From Zetaproteobacteria bacterium (GTDB lineage: Bacteria > Pseudomonadota > Zetaproteobacteria > Mariprofundales > Mariprofundaceae): DNA of 37,671 nucleotides. A program made the translations under genes and the position numbers. Numbering within the stretch: position 1 is the first letter of the stretch; each line of letters begins with the position of its first letter. The notes under the pieces were generated by a model. That model was given only the letters and a program-made list of their open reading frames with translations, searched no databases and had not been told where the DNA came from. The stretch is taken from positions 1 to 37,671 of the forward strand of contig NVWS02000102.1 in assembly GCA_002746295.2 (NCBI GenBank), read 5' to 3'. Below are positions 26,472-36,163 of the stretch, piece by piece.

Positions 26472-27601
26472 TTCATACGCGTCAGGATTTGAAGCATGTT
26501 CGTCGTGTTGTGGTAAAAATAGGTAGCTCATTGTTAACCGATGTTAAAACTGCCATTCGTATGGATCGTGTGCAACACATCGCCTTGCAAGTTCATCGCT
26601 TACAAGAAAGTGGTATCCAAGTGTGTTTGGTTTCTTCTGGATCTGTGGCTTTGGGTCGGGTGCACTTGGGCTGGTTGGGTAAAGAACTATCGGTGCATGA
26701 AAAGCAAGCCGCAGCAGCGGTTGGGCAACCTTGGTTGATGGCAGCTTATCGTGAAGCGTTTGCAACCTATGATATGCAAGTGGCGCAGATGTTGTTGACC
26801 AAGGATGATTTACGTCATCGTCGCCGTTATTTGAATGCGAGCAACACCAGTGAAACGCTTTTTTCACTGGGTGTGACACCGATTGTGAATGAGAATGATA
26901 CGGTGGTGGTTGAAGAGATTAAATTTGGCGATAATGATTGCTTGGGTGCGTTGGTGGGTATGGCTGTGCATGCGGATTTACTGGTAATGATGACGGATGT
27001 GGATGGCTTATTTGATGCCAATCCCAATCAGCACCCAAGTGCGAAACGTTGTTCGATAGTTCCCGTTTTAAATGAAGGTATTATGGCCATGGCAGGGGAT
27101 GTGGGTAGCCAATTTGGAACGGGTGGTATGCTGAGTAAGTTGAAAGCCACCGATATTGCCACGCGTGGTGGTGTTGCGGCGGCGATTATCAATGGTCAAT
27201 GCGATGGTGCTTTATCAAAATTGATGTCAGGTGAGGACTTGGGCACTTTATTTTTATGCGGGGCAGATCGTCAAACACGTCATCAACACTGGATCACAGA
27301 TATTTTGAACGTGGTTGGACAAGTGAATATTGATGCAGGGGCTGCAAAGGCGTTGTGGCATGGTGGGGCAAGTTTGTTGCCCATTGGCATTGAATCGGTA
27401 CATGGTCGCTTTGATAAAGGTGAATGTATTGAAGTGGTGTCTGAACAAGGTGTGGTGGCACGAGGTTTGTGCAATTACAATGCAGAAGATTTGTGTCGTA
27501 TTATTGGACGCTCAAGTCAAGATATTGCGAGTATTCTCGGTTATATGGATTTTTCATCGGTGATTCATCGAGATAATTTGGTATTAATAGGTAAAAAGTA
27601 G
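26468..27601 (+). CDS. proB: Glutamate 5-kinase
   Basis: ProB phosphorylates glutamate to gamma-glutamyl phosphate, the first step of proline synthesis, and is usually feedback-inhibited by proline. The 377-residue protein has the amino-acid kinase domain ([10 protein letters not shown], then [10 protein letters not shown], and NENDTV) and a C-terminal PUA domain (from about 283). The start is a TTG overlapping the obgE stop in a TTGA, with GAGG eight bases upstream. A later in-frame TTG near the kinase motif is possible but less likely. ProA follows after 10 bases. Confidence 0.95.
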   Translation: MIHTRQDLKHVRRVVVKIGSSLLTDVKTAIRMDRVQHIALQVHRLQESGIQVCLVSSGSVALGRVHLGWLGKELSVHEKQAAAAVGQPWLMAAYREAFATYDMQVAQMLLTKDDLRHRRRYLNASNTSETLFSLGVTPIVNENDTVVVEEIKFGDNDCLGALVGMAVHADLLVMMTDVDGLFDANPNQHPSAKRCSIVPVLNEGIMAMAGDVGSQFGTGGMLSKLKATDIATRGGVAAAIINGQCDGALSKLMSGEDLGTLFLCGADRQTRHQHWITDILNVVGQVNIDAGAAKALWHGGASLLPIGIESVHGRFDKGECIEVVSEQGVVARGLCNYNAEDLCRIIGRSSQDIASILGYMDFSSVIHRDNLVLIGKK

Positions 27602-27611
27602 GGGGCTAGGC

Positions 27612-28874
27612 ATGGGCGAAGCAAAACAAGTGATTCAAGCGTTAGGCATCAAGGCAAAAGCAGCATCACGTCAGATGCGTATGATAGAAACGCGTGCCAA
27701 AGACGAAGCCTTGAAAACAGCCGCCGTATTGTTGCGCTCTAATATGGCAGATGTATTGGCTGCCAATGCTTTGGATATGCAGGCTGCGGATGAAAATAAT
27801 CTTGAGCCAGCATTAAAGGATCGTTTGGCTCTCAATGCTGAACGTGTGGAGTCCATGGCGCAGGGTTTGGAAGAAATTGCTGCATTACCAGATCCCGTGG
27901 GTGCGATTTCGGATTTGGTGTACCGTCCTTCGGGGATTCAGGTTGGGCATATGCGTGTCCCCTTGGGTGTGATCGGGATTATTTATGAGTCTCGCCCGAA
28001 TGTGACAGTAGATGCTGCGGCTTTATGTTTGAAATCAGGTAATGCGGTGATTCTACGTGGGGGATCGGAAGCGATTCATTCAAACCGAGCCATTGCCAAG
28101 GTTTTACGGCAAGCCTTGAGTCAATCGGGTGTGCCTGAGGATGCGGTACAATTGATTGAACAAACCGACCGTGCTTTGGTTGGCGCATTGTTGGCGGCGG
28201 ATGAATATGTGGATGTATTGATTCCTCGTGGTGGAAAATCACTGGTGGCACGTGTATCCGCAGATGCCAAGGTGCCTGTGATTAAGCATTTGGATGGTAT
28301 TTGTCATGTTTATATTGATGCCGAAGCTGATGAAGCGATGGCTGTGAATATTGCTGTGAATGCCAAAACCCACCGCTATGGCGTATGTAATGCTATGGAG
28401 ACGTTGTTGGTACATCAGCATAAATTAGATTTATTGCCGCGCCTTGTGGCGGACTTGATTGCTAAGGGTGTGGAAGTTCGAGCTTGTGAAAAAACACAAG
28501 AGGCATGTCAAGGTTTGGATGTAAAAGCAGCCAGTGATGAGGATTGGGCAACAGAATACTTGGCGGCGATTTTATCCATCAAAGTTGTCAGATCGGTGGA
28601 TGAAGCGATGGATCATATTGCGCAATATAGCTCTTCTCATACGGAAACTATTGTTACGGCAGACTATGCAACAGGGCAGCGTTTCTTGCGTGAAGTCGAT
28701 TCATCTTCGGTGATGTGGAATGCCAGCACCCGTTTTGCCGATGGATTTGAGTATGGTTTGGGTGCTGAAATTGGTATTTCAACGGATCGCTTGCATGTGC
28801 GTGGCCCTGTAGGTTTGCAAGGTTTAACCACGCAGAAATGGATTGTTCTGGGGCATGGTGAGGTGCGCAGTTAA
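27612..28874 (+). CDS. proA: Gamma-glutamyl phosphate reductase
   Basis: ProA reduces gamma-glutamyl phosphate to glutamate semialdehyde with NADPH, the second step of proline synthesis. The 420-residue protein has the family motifs [20 protein letters not shown], the catalytic cysteine C259 ([13 protein letters not shown]) and [20 protein letters not shown] near the C-terminus. ATG 27612 lies 10 bases after proB. The pair proB-proA is complete here; proC is not in the window. Confidence 0.97.
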   Translation: MGEAKQVIQALGIKAKAASRQMRMIETRAKDEALKTAAVLLRSNMADVLAANALDMQAADENNLEPALKDRLALNAERVESMAQGLEEIAALPDPVGAISDLVYRPSGIQVGHMRVPLGVIGIIYESRPNVTVDAAALCLKSGNAVILRGGSEAIHSNRAIAKVLRQALSQSGVPEDAVQLIEQTDRALVGALLAADEYVDVLIPRGGKSLVARVSADAKVPVIKHLDGICHVYIDAEADEAMAVNIAVNAKTHRYGVCNAMETLLVHQHKLDLLPRLVADLIAKGVEVRACEKTQEACQGLDVKAASDEDWATEYLAAILSIKVVRSVDEAMDHIAQYSSSHTETIVTADYATGQRFLREVDSSSVMWNASTRFADGFEYGLGAEIGISTDRLHVRGPVGLQGLTTQKWIVLGHGEVRS

Positions 28875-28883
28875 GTTCGAGTC

Positions 28884-29510
28884 ATGAAAAAAATAGCGGT
28901 GTTTGGTGGTAGTTTTGATCCGCCACATTTGGGACACCGTGCTTTGGTGACTTATGCGCAACATGTCTTGGCTTTGGATGAGGTTTGGGTGATCCCCGTG
29001 GGTCAAGCGGTTCATCGCTCACTGACAGCATCCATATCGGCAGAGCAGCGCCTGCATTGGGTGCAAGCTTTATTTAAAGAGGTATCGGCTGTAAAGGTTT
29101 TGGACTGGGAAGTGAATGCGTGTTGTCCGACACCTTCGATTGAGAGTATGCAGCGTATTGCAAACAACCTTGATGTTGTGCCTTATTGGTTGATGGGCAT
29201 GGATGCTTGGCAAGGTATGCCAACTTGGGTGGGCTACCCACAACACCAAAGCTTGTGTCATGTTGTGGTGGTGAACCGAGAGGGAGAACAAGCCTGCCAC
29301 CATCAAGAGTGGCGGGTGGTGGCATCACCAAGCAAGCCTTGTGCTGGATGTGTGAGTTATATTCAGGATGCACCACCGAATATATCGGCAAGTCAGATTC
29401 GCCAAGCGATTTTGACAGGGCAAGATGTATCCACAGTGTTGGATGCTAAGAAAAGTAATGAGATATGCGCCGCCTATGGGGCGTGCGATGTTAATAGAGG
29501 TCAGGAATGA
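28884..29510 (+). CDS. nadD: Nicotinate-nucleotide adenylyltransferase
   Basis: NadD joins ATP and nicotinate mononucleotide to make deamido-NAD in NAD synthesis. The 208-residue protein has the nucleotidyltransferase motif GGSFDPPHLGHRALV (about 8-22) and the C-terminal ISASQIRQAI motif. It starts 9 bases after proA and overlaps rsfS by an ATGA. The order proA-nadD-rsfS-rlmH is widespread. Confidence 0.95.
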   Translation: MKKIAVFGGSFDPPHLGHRALVTYAQHVLALDEVWVIPVGQAVHRSLTASISAEQRLHWVQALFKEVSAVKVLDWEVNACCPTPSIESMQRIANNLDVVPYWLMGMDAWQGMPTWVGYPQHQSLCHVVVVNREGEQACHHQEWRVVASPSKPCAGCVSYIQDAPPNISASQIRQAILTGQDVSTVLDAKKSNEICAAYGACDVNRGQE

Positions 29511-29875
29511 GTGAGAATAAAACATTGGAAACATTAACCCAAGCTGTTACGGAAGCCTTGGATGATAAAAAGGCGCAAGATGTTGTGTTGATGGATGTAC
29601 AGGGTCAATGTTCTTTTGCCGATTATTTTGTTTTGGCAACAGGGCGAACAGACCGTCAATTGAAAGCGATGGCGCAAGCGGTATCAAGTATTGCTCATGA
29701 CTACGGTATGCCTGCTAAAATTGAAGGTACTGGCGCAATGGAATGGTTGATTGTTGATTTGGGTGGCGTGGTGGTTCATTTGTTTTTACCTGATGTGCGC
29801 GCCAGCCTTCAATTGGAACGCTTGTGGACACTACCTGCTTCAAAAGAGTCTTTGGAGTCCAGTAGCGCGGCATGA
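29507..29875 (+). CDS. rsfS: Ribosomal silencing factor RsfS
   Basis: RsfS binds uL14 on the large subunit and blocks subunit joining when nutrients are scarce. The 122-residue protein has the family core DYFVLATGRTDRQLKAMAQAV and EWLIVDLGGVVVHLFLPDVR. It sits between nadD and rlmH, with ATGA overlaps on both sides, the usual arrangement. Confidence 0.95.
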   Translation: MSENKTLETLTQAVTEALDDKKAQDVVLMDVQGQCSFADYFVLATGRTDRQLKAMAQAVSSIAHDYGMPAKIEGTGAMEWLIVDLGGVVVHLFLPDVRASLQLERLWTLPASKESLESSSAA

Positions 29876-30321
29876 AACTTCGCCTGTTTGTCGTTGGGAA
29901 AATGGTGCCTGAACTGGCGGCTTATGAGGCGCGTTTTTGTAAGCGTTTGTCGGGGGCATGGAAGTTGGATGTCATCGAGTTGCCCGAAGGTCGTAGTAAG
30001 CAGCTTGCTCAACGTAAGCAGGAAGAAGAAAAACATATTCTTAAAGCCGTGAAAAAAGGTTACATTTTGTTTGATGAACATGGTCAACAAATGGTAAGTA
30101 AGCAGTGGTCAACCTCATTGCAACAGTTGGCAGGCAATGCCACGCAAGACTTCGTGATTGGTGGAGCGGCTGGGGTATCCGATATGATACGCCAACAAGC
30201 CAGAAAAACATGGGGACTTTCCCAGCTAACCTTGCCACATCAAATGGCACGGGTGATGGTGGTGGAACAATTGTACCGAGCTTGGTCTATTGCGCAGGGG
30301 CATCCGTACCACCGTGAATAA
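29872..30321 (+). CDS. rlmH: 23S rRNA pseudouridine-1915 N3-methyltransferase
   Basis: RlmH is a SPOUT-fold methyltransferase acting on pseudouridine 1915 in helix 69 of 23S rRNA. The 149-residue length is close to the usual 155. The C-terminal signature is strong (LTLPHQMARVMVVEQLYRAW, then GHPYHRE), and the SAM-loop FVIGGAAG differs from the common FxIGGADG by Ala for Asp. It shares an ATGA with rsfS and overlaps the next gene by 8 bases. Confidence 0.94.
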   Translation: MKLRLFVVGKMVPELAAYEARFCKRLSGAWKLDVIELPEGRSKQLAQRKQEEEKHILKAVKKGYILFDEHGQQMVSKQWSTSLQQLAGNATQDFVIGGAAGVSDMIRQQARKTWGLSQLTLPHQMARVMVVEQLYRAWSIAQGHPYHRE

Positions 30322-31465
30322 ACTGCTGTGTTGTGTGATGTTGATGGGTTTGAGCCTGTTTACGAGTGTAGAGCGCGCATGTGCGCGTGATATTCAGCAT
30401 GAAATTCGTACGCTGAAACAAGAGCAGGCTGATTTAAGACAGTTGCGAAAAGCTTTGGATGTAAAGCTTGGTAAGTTGGGGCGTGAGATGCATCAGCTGG
30501 ATCAAGAGTTACTATCAGCGCGTAAAAAATTTAAACACGCAGATAAAAATTGGTTGGCATCAAAGCGAAAAGTGAGTGTCTTATCCAAACAAAAACAGGC
30601 TTTGCAAACCACGATCCAAAGTATGCAACAACGTATGCAAGCCGAAGCCAATATGGCATGGCAACGGGATCACCGAGAACCCAGTTGGTTGGATGTTTTG
30701 GTGGGAGGTGATGTCACAGAAGTCCCACATCGGCAATATATGATGCGTTTTGTGCTGGAAGGTCAGGCGAAAGAACGACAGATATGGGAAGCATCACTGC
30801 AAGACTTAAAGATCGTGGAACAAGCCTTGCAGCTGGAGTATGATCACCTATCCGCATTAAAATCAAAAAAATATCAGGCGAAAACAAAGGCTGAGAAGCG
30901 CTGGAAAGCCAAGCATCGAAAGCTGGTCGCGCTCAGGCATGATGCCAAGTTGAAAAAGAAACGGAACCAAGCATTGAAACAACAAGAAAAAGCCTTGTTG
31001 CAGTTGTTCGCGGGTTTGAAAGATGCGCTGATAAGCAGTGATAAGTTGGCAAAGCAGGTGTCAATTCGTCACCGAAAAGGGCATTTGCGGTGGCCGATGC
31101 AGGGTACGCTGGTGGTGAATTTTGGTGATGAAGTGAGTTATTTGCATCGCCGTTCACAAGGTGTACAAATGAGACCAAACCATCAAAAGGTAAACGCTTT
31201 ACAGGTTCACGCCATGCATGCAGGGCAAGTGCGCTATGCAGATTGGTTTGGTGGCTTTGGTTTAATGATGGTGGTGGGCTATGGGCATGGTGTTTTAGCA
31301 GTTTATGCACACAATGATGCGCTGCATAAGCAAGTGGGTGATTGGGTGGATGCGGGTGATGTGTTGGCAGATGCTGGGAGCACGGGCTGGGTTGAGAAAA
31401 CACGCTTGTATTTTGAAATTCGTGATCATGGAAAATCGGTGAATCCAAGAAAATGGTGCCGATAG
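30314..31465 (+). CDS. EnvC-like murein hydrolase activator (LytM/M23 domain)
   Basis: This is a secreted coiled-coil protein with a C-terminal LytM domain. From GTG 30314 it has 383 residues: a signal peptide (about 1-22, ending VERACA), long coiled-coil helices (about 25-240) and a LytM-like domain (about 250-383). The zinc-peptidase residues appear degenerate: the HxxxD motif is not seen and the final motif reads LYFEIRDHG where active enzymes have LHFE. E. coli EnvC, which activates septal amidases instead of cutting peptidoglycan itself, is degenerate in the same way. The TTG at 30290 would put extra charged residues before the signal peptide, so I prefer GTG 30314. It overlaps rlmH and precedes ctpA. 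Confidence 0.85.
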   Translation: MNKLLCCVMLMGLSLFTSVERACARDIQHEIRTLKQEQADLRQLRKALDVKLGKLGREMHQLDQELLSARKKFKHADKNWLASKRKVSVLSKQKQALQTTIQSMQQRMQAEANMAWQRDHREPSWLDVLVGGDVTEVPHRQYMMRFVLEGQAKERQIWEASLQDLKIVEQALQLEYDHLSALKSKKYQAKTKAEKRWKAKHRKLVALRHDAKLKKKRNQALKQQEKALLQLFAGLKDALISSDKLAKQVSIRHRKGHLRWPMQGTLVVNFGDEVSYLHRRSQGVQMRPNHQKVNALQVHAMHAGQVRYADWFGGFGLMMVVGYGHGVLAVYAHNDALHKQVGDWVDAGDVLADAGSTGWVEKTRLYFEIRDHGKSVNPRKWCR

Positions 31466-31493
31466 TCGTAGCTAAAGAAAAATGAGGTGCAAT

Positions 31494-32813
31494 ATGAAGT
31501 TGAAGAAGACACGTATGTTGTTGTTGGCTGGAACGGCAGTGCTAATCGGTGCAGGTGCGATGGCTTGGAATCCTTCCGAAGGTTATCAGAAGGCAACAGC
31601 CTCCACAGACTATCGACAGTTGGATAAGTTTGCTCAAATTATGGATGCGGTGAAACGTACTTATGTGAAGGATAAGACGGATGAGGAACTGATTGATGGT
31701 GCCTTGAGTGGCATGTTGTCCAGCCTTGATCCGCATTCAACGTATATGAATAAAGAGATGTACAAGCAAATGCAGGTCGAAACCACGGGTGAATTCGGTG
31801 GTTTGGGCATTGAAATATCATCGGCAGAGGGTGGTATTCGTATTATTTCGCCTATTGAAGACACACCTGCGGATCGTGCAGGTATTTTGGCGGGTGATTT
31901 GATTGTGAAAATTGGCGATCAATTGGCCAAAGATTTATCGTTACCTGAAGCAGTCAAGTTGATGCGTGGAAAACCCGGCTCACCATTGGTATTGACCATC
32001 TTTCGTAAAACAAATCCGCAACCTTTGGAAATTAAAATTGTCCGTGCTGTCATTCATGTGAAATCAGTGAAAAGTGGCATGTTAGCTCCAGGTTATGTGT
32101 GGTTGCGTGTGACGCAATTCCAAGAGCAAAGCAGCAAAGAATTGAGCAAGCAAATTGCCAAACTTAAAAAAGAATCGGGTGGAAAGTTTAAAGGTGCCGT
32201 GTTGGATTTAAGAAATAATCCAGGTGGCTTGTTGGATCAGGCGGTGGAAATCAGTGATATGTTTCTTGATAGTGGTGGTATTGTCAGTACCAAATCACGC
32301 GTGGGTAAAAATATGAATTTTACAGCCAAAAAAGGCGATGTTTTGGATGGTCAGCCTTTGGTGGTATTGATTAACAATGGTTCAGCATCGGCTTCTGAGA
32401 TTGTCAGTGGTGCTTTGCAAGATAACAAACGCGCAGTGTTGATGGGTGTAAGAAGTTTCGGTAAAGGTTCGGTGCAACGTATTATTCCATTGCCTGATGG
32501 TACGGCGTTCAAATTAACCACGGCACTTTATTACACCCCATCAGGTCGTTCGATTCAGGCGACAGGTATTGAGCCTGATATTGAGGTACCTTGGGTGACG
32601 CTTAAAGCAGAGAAAAAGAAGACAAGCTTACATGTTTTTGAGCGTGATTTGAAAGGTCATCTGGCGAATGGCAATGGTAAAAAAGACGGTGCTGTGAAAA
32701 AAGATGTTGCACCCAAAGAAAAGTTGATGACGGATCGTTTGGCCAAAGATGTACAGTTGCAAAGGGCTTTGGATGTGTTGAAAGCGATGCATGTGGTGCA
32801 ACAGCGTCGTTGA
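31494..32813 (+). CDS. ctpA: C-terminal processing peptidase CtpA (S41 family)
   Basis: CtpA is an exported serine protease that in other Gram-negatives degrades peptidoglycan hydrolases and other envelope proteins. The 439-residue protein has an N-terminal signal or anchor (about 7-23), a PDZ domain (about 95-175; GGLGIEISSAEGGIRI) and the S41 core. The Ser/Lys catalytic pair is S299 (GSASASEI) and K324 (FGKGSVQ), 25 residues apart as in E. coli Prc. ATG 31494 has GAGGTGC upstream; ATG 31482 is four codons earlier. The lysine-rich tail after about 375 is variable. It lies between an EnvC-like activator and a deacetylase, a frequent grouping. Confidence 0.93.
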   Translation: MKLKKTRMLLLAGTAVLIGAGAMAWNPSEGYQKATASTDYRQLDKFAQIMDAVKRTYVKDKTDEELIDGALSGMLSSLDPHSTYMNKEMYKQMQVETTGEFGGLGIEISSAEGGIRIISPIEDTPADRAGILAGDLIVKIGDQLAKDLSLPEAVKLMRGKPGSPLVLTIFRKTNPQPLEIKIVRAVIHVKSVKSGMLAPGYVWLRVTQFQEQSSKELSKQIAKLKKESGGKFKGAVLDLRNNPGGLLDQAVEISDMFLDSGGIVSTKSRVGKNMNFTAKKGDVLDGQPLVVLINNGSASASEIVSGALQDNKRAVLMGVRSFGKGSVQRIIPLPDGTAFKLTTALYYTPSGRSIQATGIEPDIEVPWVTLKAEKKKTSLHVFERDLKGHLANGNGKKDGAVKKDVAPKEKLMTDRLAKDVQLQRALDVLKAMHVVQQRR

Positions 32814-32839
32814 TTGGATTGTGGTTGTAAGCTGATGCC

Positions 32840-33862
32840 ATGGGGGCAAGGCAAAGCAAGGTGAGGTGCTTGCGTATTCAAAAGAAATGGCTGTTTTATT
32901 TAATGGTGGGATTGTTGCTGGTTTTACTGGTACTTGTGGGTGCTTTGGTTTGGAAAATTGTGTCGTCTGACAGCCAGATGCCAAAGCTTCCTCAAGTTTC
33001 ACCCAATACAGAAGTGTCTAAAGTGCTGCCTTTGCAGGTGAAGCCGCTTAAGATCTTGGGTGAACAGGGGGCGATGTTAACGCGCAATGCACCTGACCAG
33101 CCAGCAGAAGTTGGGCTTGTTGCAGATAAGCCGTTGCATCATGTATTGCCGCTCCCGTATGCGATGAAAGCATCAGGTCTGGCCTTGATAGTGGATGATA
33201 TGGGTTATGATGTGTTGGCTTTGAAACGTTTGTTGGCGCTATCCATTCCTTTAACTATTTCTATTTTACCCAATGCACCCTTTGCAGTGAGTGTGGCCAA
33301 TATGACCCATCAAGCGGGGCAGGTGGTGATGTTGCATTTGCCGATGGAGCCGATGGGGGAGCATTATAAAAACCGTATGGATGCCTCTTTTTTGAAGGTA
33401 GGTATGGATGAGGTTGCGGTTCGAGATATGATGATGCATGATTTAACAGCGGTTCCATACGTTGAAGGTATCAATAATCATATGGGGTCACGTTTGACCA
33501 GTATGATTGAGCCGATGACATGGGTGATGCAAGTTTGTCGAGAAAAATCATTGTTTTTTGTGGATTCAAAAACATCATCAAAATCTTTGGCGGCCACGGT
33601 GGCAAGGCAATATGGTTTGGTTTGGGGTTCGCGTGCTATTTTCTTGGATGACTCGGTTGAGCCATCAGCCATGCAAAAAGCTTGGCATCGTATGCAACTT
33701 TGCGTGCAACGTCAGCAACGTTGTATTGTCATTGCGCATCCACACCGTCAGACCTTGGAATTTTTAGAGCATAAGTTATCGGTGTTGCAGCATTGGCCTG
33801 TGCATCCATTGCGAGCGCTGCTACATAGACCAAGTAGCATGAACATGAGGGGGGTAAGATGA
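32840..33862 (+). CDS. Divergent polysaccharide deacetylase family protein (YibQ-like)
   Basis: This is a membrane-anchored protein of the divergent polysaccharide deacetylase family (YibQ type), often found after envC and ctpA. Its true substrate is unknown. The 340-residue protein has a transmembrane segment (about 17-40), a linker, then a NodB-like barrel with LALIVDDMG (D119, D120), HLPMEP (166-171), NNHMGS (212-217), DSKTSSKS (242-249) and HPHRQT (300-305), all characteristic of the family. The start at 32840 is uncertain; GTG and TTG codons slightly downstream have comparable ribosome sites. It shares an ATGA with the next gene. Confidence 0.85.
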   Translation: MGARQSKVRCLRIQKKWLFYLMVGLLLVLLVLVGALVWKIVSSDSQMPKLPQVSPNTEVSKVLPLQVKPLKILGEQGAMLTRNAPDQPAEVGLVADKPLHHVLPLPYAMKASGLALIVDDMGYDVLALKRLLALSIPLTISILPNAPFAVSVANMTHQAGQVVMLHLPMEPMGEHYKNRMDASFLKVGMDEVAVRDMMMHDLTAVPYVEGINNHMGSRLTSMIEPMTWVMQVCREKSLFFVDSKTSSKSLAATVARQYGLVWGSRAIFLDDSVEPSAMQKAWHRMQLCVQRQQRCIVIAHPHRQTLEFLEHKLSVLQHWPVHPLRALLHRPSSMNMRGVR

Positions 33863-34890
33863 AGTGGTTGAAATGGATAGGAACTGGCTTGTTATGCTTG
33901 ACTTTTTTTTGTGTCAATGCGCAGGCAAGTGAAGATTTAAGTCAAAAAGCACGTGCGGCATTAAGTGCGGGACATGTAAACGAAGCGGCAGACTTATTGC
34001 ATCAACAAGTCAAAGAAAATCCGCGAGATTATCAGGCGTGGTTTCTTTTGGGCGTATCACAAGCCAAAATACAGCGATACCACCCTGCGATTGAATCTTT
34101 TCGTCGGGTGATTGAATTGCGCTCTGACTTGGCCGAACCGCATAATAATTTGGCGGTGATTTACAATGAATTGGGGGATGTTCCTGCTGCGATTACTGAG
34201 CTGGAAGCATCTTTAAAGAAACACCCGAGTTATTTGATTGCAGAAGAAAATATTGCTGATTTATACATCAAAATGGCATTGAGTTATTACAAAAAAGCTT
34301 TGGAAAAGACGGATGATAAGAGTTTGCAAGTTCGCTACACACGTTTGTTGCAAGTGCGTGATCCCGCACCATTGGGTGCATCCTCAGTTGCAACAGCAAT
34401 GGTGGCTAAGAACGCGCCAGTGAAGCCATCTCCGAGTCCTGTGTCTGTGAACTCGCGGATGCAAAAGCCAGCCCTGCCAACGGTAGATTCAACATCCATT
34501 CAGACCTCAGGCTCCAAGCAACCTCAGATGCAGTCCATGCTGGCGAGTTTGAGCGAAGTGAAAGGGGCGGTGGAAGCATGGCGTCAAGCTTGGCAGTCGC
34601 AGAATTTGCCCGATTATTTTGCGGCTTATGCGGATGATCACCTTGTGCCATCACATTTTAAAAATCAATCTGCTTGGGAAGCTTATAAAGCACGTGTGAT
34701 TGGTAATAAAAAATTCATCACAGTGATGTTAACGCATGTGGAAATTGCATTGACGGATGATCGGTCACATGCCCAAGTGACTTTTGAGCAAGCCTTCCGC
34801 TCGAACTCTTACAATGGTGATGATAAAAAAAGATTGATACTTAAACAAGTGAATGGCGTTTGGAAAATTATGAATGAGGAAACACTTTGA
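33859..34890 (+). CDS. Secreted TPR protein with NTF2-like C-terminal domain
   Basis: This is a 343-residue exported protein: signal peptide (about 1-23, ending NAQA), three or four tetratricopeptide repeats (about 27-155; AWFLLGVSQAKIQRYHPAIE and HNNLAVIYNELGDVPAAITE), a Ser/Pro-rich linker (about 165-230) and a C-terminal alpha+beta domain (about 232-343) of NTF2-like character, ending WKIMNEETL. That last domain is related to the C-terminus of the next gene product. TPRs bind partner proteins, so a scaffold or activator for the neighbouring transpeptidase is plausible inference. ATGA overlap upstream; the last codons provide the ribosome site of the next gene. Confidence 0.8.
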   Translation: MKWLKWIGTGLLCLTFFCVNAQASEDLSQKARAALSAGHVNEAADLLHQQVKENPRDYQAWFLLGVSQAKIQRYHPAIESFRRVIELRSDLAEPHNNLAVIYNELGDVPAAITELEASLKKHPSYLIAEENIADLYIKMALSYYKKALEKTDDKSLQVRYTRLLQVRDPAPLGASSVATAMVAKNAPVKPSPSPVSVNSRMQKPALPTVDSTSIQTSGSKQPQMQSMLASLSEVKGAVEAWRQAWQSQNLPDYFAAYADDHLVPSHFKNQSAWEAYKARVIGNKKFITVMLTHVEIALTDDRSHAQVTFEQAFRSNSYNGDDKKRLILKQVNGVWKIMNEETL

Positions 34891-36161
34891 ATCGATTGGG
34901 CTTGCTTGCACTTTGTTTGGGCTTATCGCTGACGGCGCAAGCAGCAGCGTTGAGTGATGTGGAACGACAAAGGGTAGCTTTGGTGCTTCAAGATGGCACC
35001 GACCCCAATGTTCAATCTTTATCGCAGAATGATATTTTGGCGATGAAAGCAGTATTGGCTCTCAATGAAGGGAAAAATAAACAAGCTTTGTCGGTGTTAA
35101 ATGTGGTGGGTGGAGTCCAAGACCCATTGTTGGCGATGTTGGAGGCTGAAGCCTATCGGCGTTCAGCTGTGCAATCGGTTGAATTGGCGGGTGAATATGC
35201 CAAAGGTCTAAGTCATCAAAAAGCCTTGTTGAAGGCCGCCGATTTGTCATTGGGTGTACGCGAAGCCAATGTTCGTCTTTCATTGCTGGTGGATAAACTG
35301 GATGGTGTTTCAGGATTTCCCGTCGATTTATTATCCATCGGTGCCAATATTTATAGTGTTTTCCTTGTGGATAAAAAACGTTCCCGTTTGTTTGTGTATG
35401 CGCGCAATGATGTGGGTGATTTGGTGCGTGTTGGCGATGAATATGTGGTGACGGGTGCTGCCATTGGGGATAAACGTGTGGAAGGTGATGCTAGAACACC
35501 GAACGGAATTTATCGGTTTTCAAAGCGTTTGCAGGGAAAAGGTCTTGAACTACGCTATGGACCTGTGGCATACCCCATTGATTATCCAAATTTTTTGGAT
35601 GTTTTACACCATAAAAATGGTTCAGGTATTTGGATGCATGGTTATGCAGAGGGTGTGGGGCGGCGACCACCACGTGATACCAAGGGATGTTTTGCCTTGC
35701 CGAACTCCCGTCTTTTGAATGTGTCGAAATATGTGAAGCTCGGTCATAGCTGGGTGGTTGTCGGGGAAGGTTTCGAGTTTGATGATGTTAAAAAACGTGA
35801 TGGTCTTTTAACATCCATTCGCCAAAGTATGGATGCTTGGAGAAATGATTGGGTATCCTTGGATACAGAGACTTACTTAAAGCATTATGATAAGAATTTC
35901 CATTCAGGACATTGGAATTTGGGCTTGTGGAAAATGCATAAACGACGGGTGAATGCTTCCAAGTCTTTTATTGATGTGAGTATTTCAAATTTGACGGTGA
36001 TCCATGATCCAAACACTTGGCCTGAGGGTGAAGTGGCGGTGACTGACTTTGATCAGGTCTATCACTCTGATAATTACCAAGATGTGACGCATAAGCGTAT
36101 GTATTGGGTGCGTCATAAGTCATCGAAAGCCTGGAAAATATTGCTTGAGGAAACCCTTTAG
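34887..36161 (+). CDS. Secreted L,D-transpeptidase (YkuD) with NTF2-like C-terminal domain
   Basis: L,D-transpeptidases cross-link or attach proteins to peptidoglycan using a catalytic cysteine. The 424-residue protein has a signal peptide (about 1-19, ending AQA), a helical N-terminal region, a YkuD domain (about 152-295) with H251-G252 and DTKGCFALPN, where C268 is the nucleophile, and a C-terminal domain (about 313-424) ending WKILLEETL, homologous to that of the preceding gene. The start is TTG 34887, overlapping the previous stop (TTTGA), with GAGG seven bases upstream; it gives a perfect signal peptide. The actual cross-link made cannot be told from sequence. Confidence 0.9.
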   Translation: MNRLGLLALCLGLSLTAQAAALSDVERQRVALVLQDGTDPNVQSLSQNDILAMKAVLALNEGKNKQALSVLNVVGGVQDPLLAMLEAEAYRRSAVQSVELAGEYAKGLSHQKALLKAADLSLGVREANVRLSLLVDKLDGVSGFPVDLLSIGANIYSVFLVDKKRSRLFVYARNDVGDLVRVGDEYVVTGAAIGDKRVEGDARTPNGIYRFSKRLQGKGLELRYGPVAYPIDYPNFLDVLHHKNGSGIWMHGYAEGVGRRPPRDTKGCFALPNSRLLNVSKYVKLGHSWVVVGEGFEFDDVKKRDGLLTSIRQSMDAWRNDWVSLDTETYLKHYDKNFHSGHWNLGLWKMHKRRVNASKSFIDVSISNLTVIHDPNTWPEGEVAVTDFDQVYHSDNYQDVTHKRMYWVRHKSSKAWKILLEETL

Positions 36162-36163
36162 CT

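Noticed and set aside
30290-30313. A TTG start 24 bases earlier for the EnvC-like gene
   Set aside because: It adds charged residues before a good signal peptide and lengthens the overlap with rlmH; GTG 30314 fits better.
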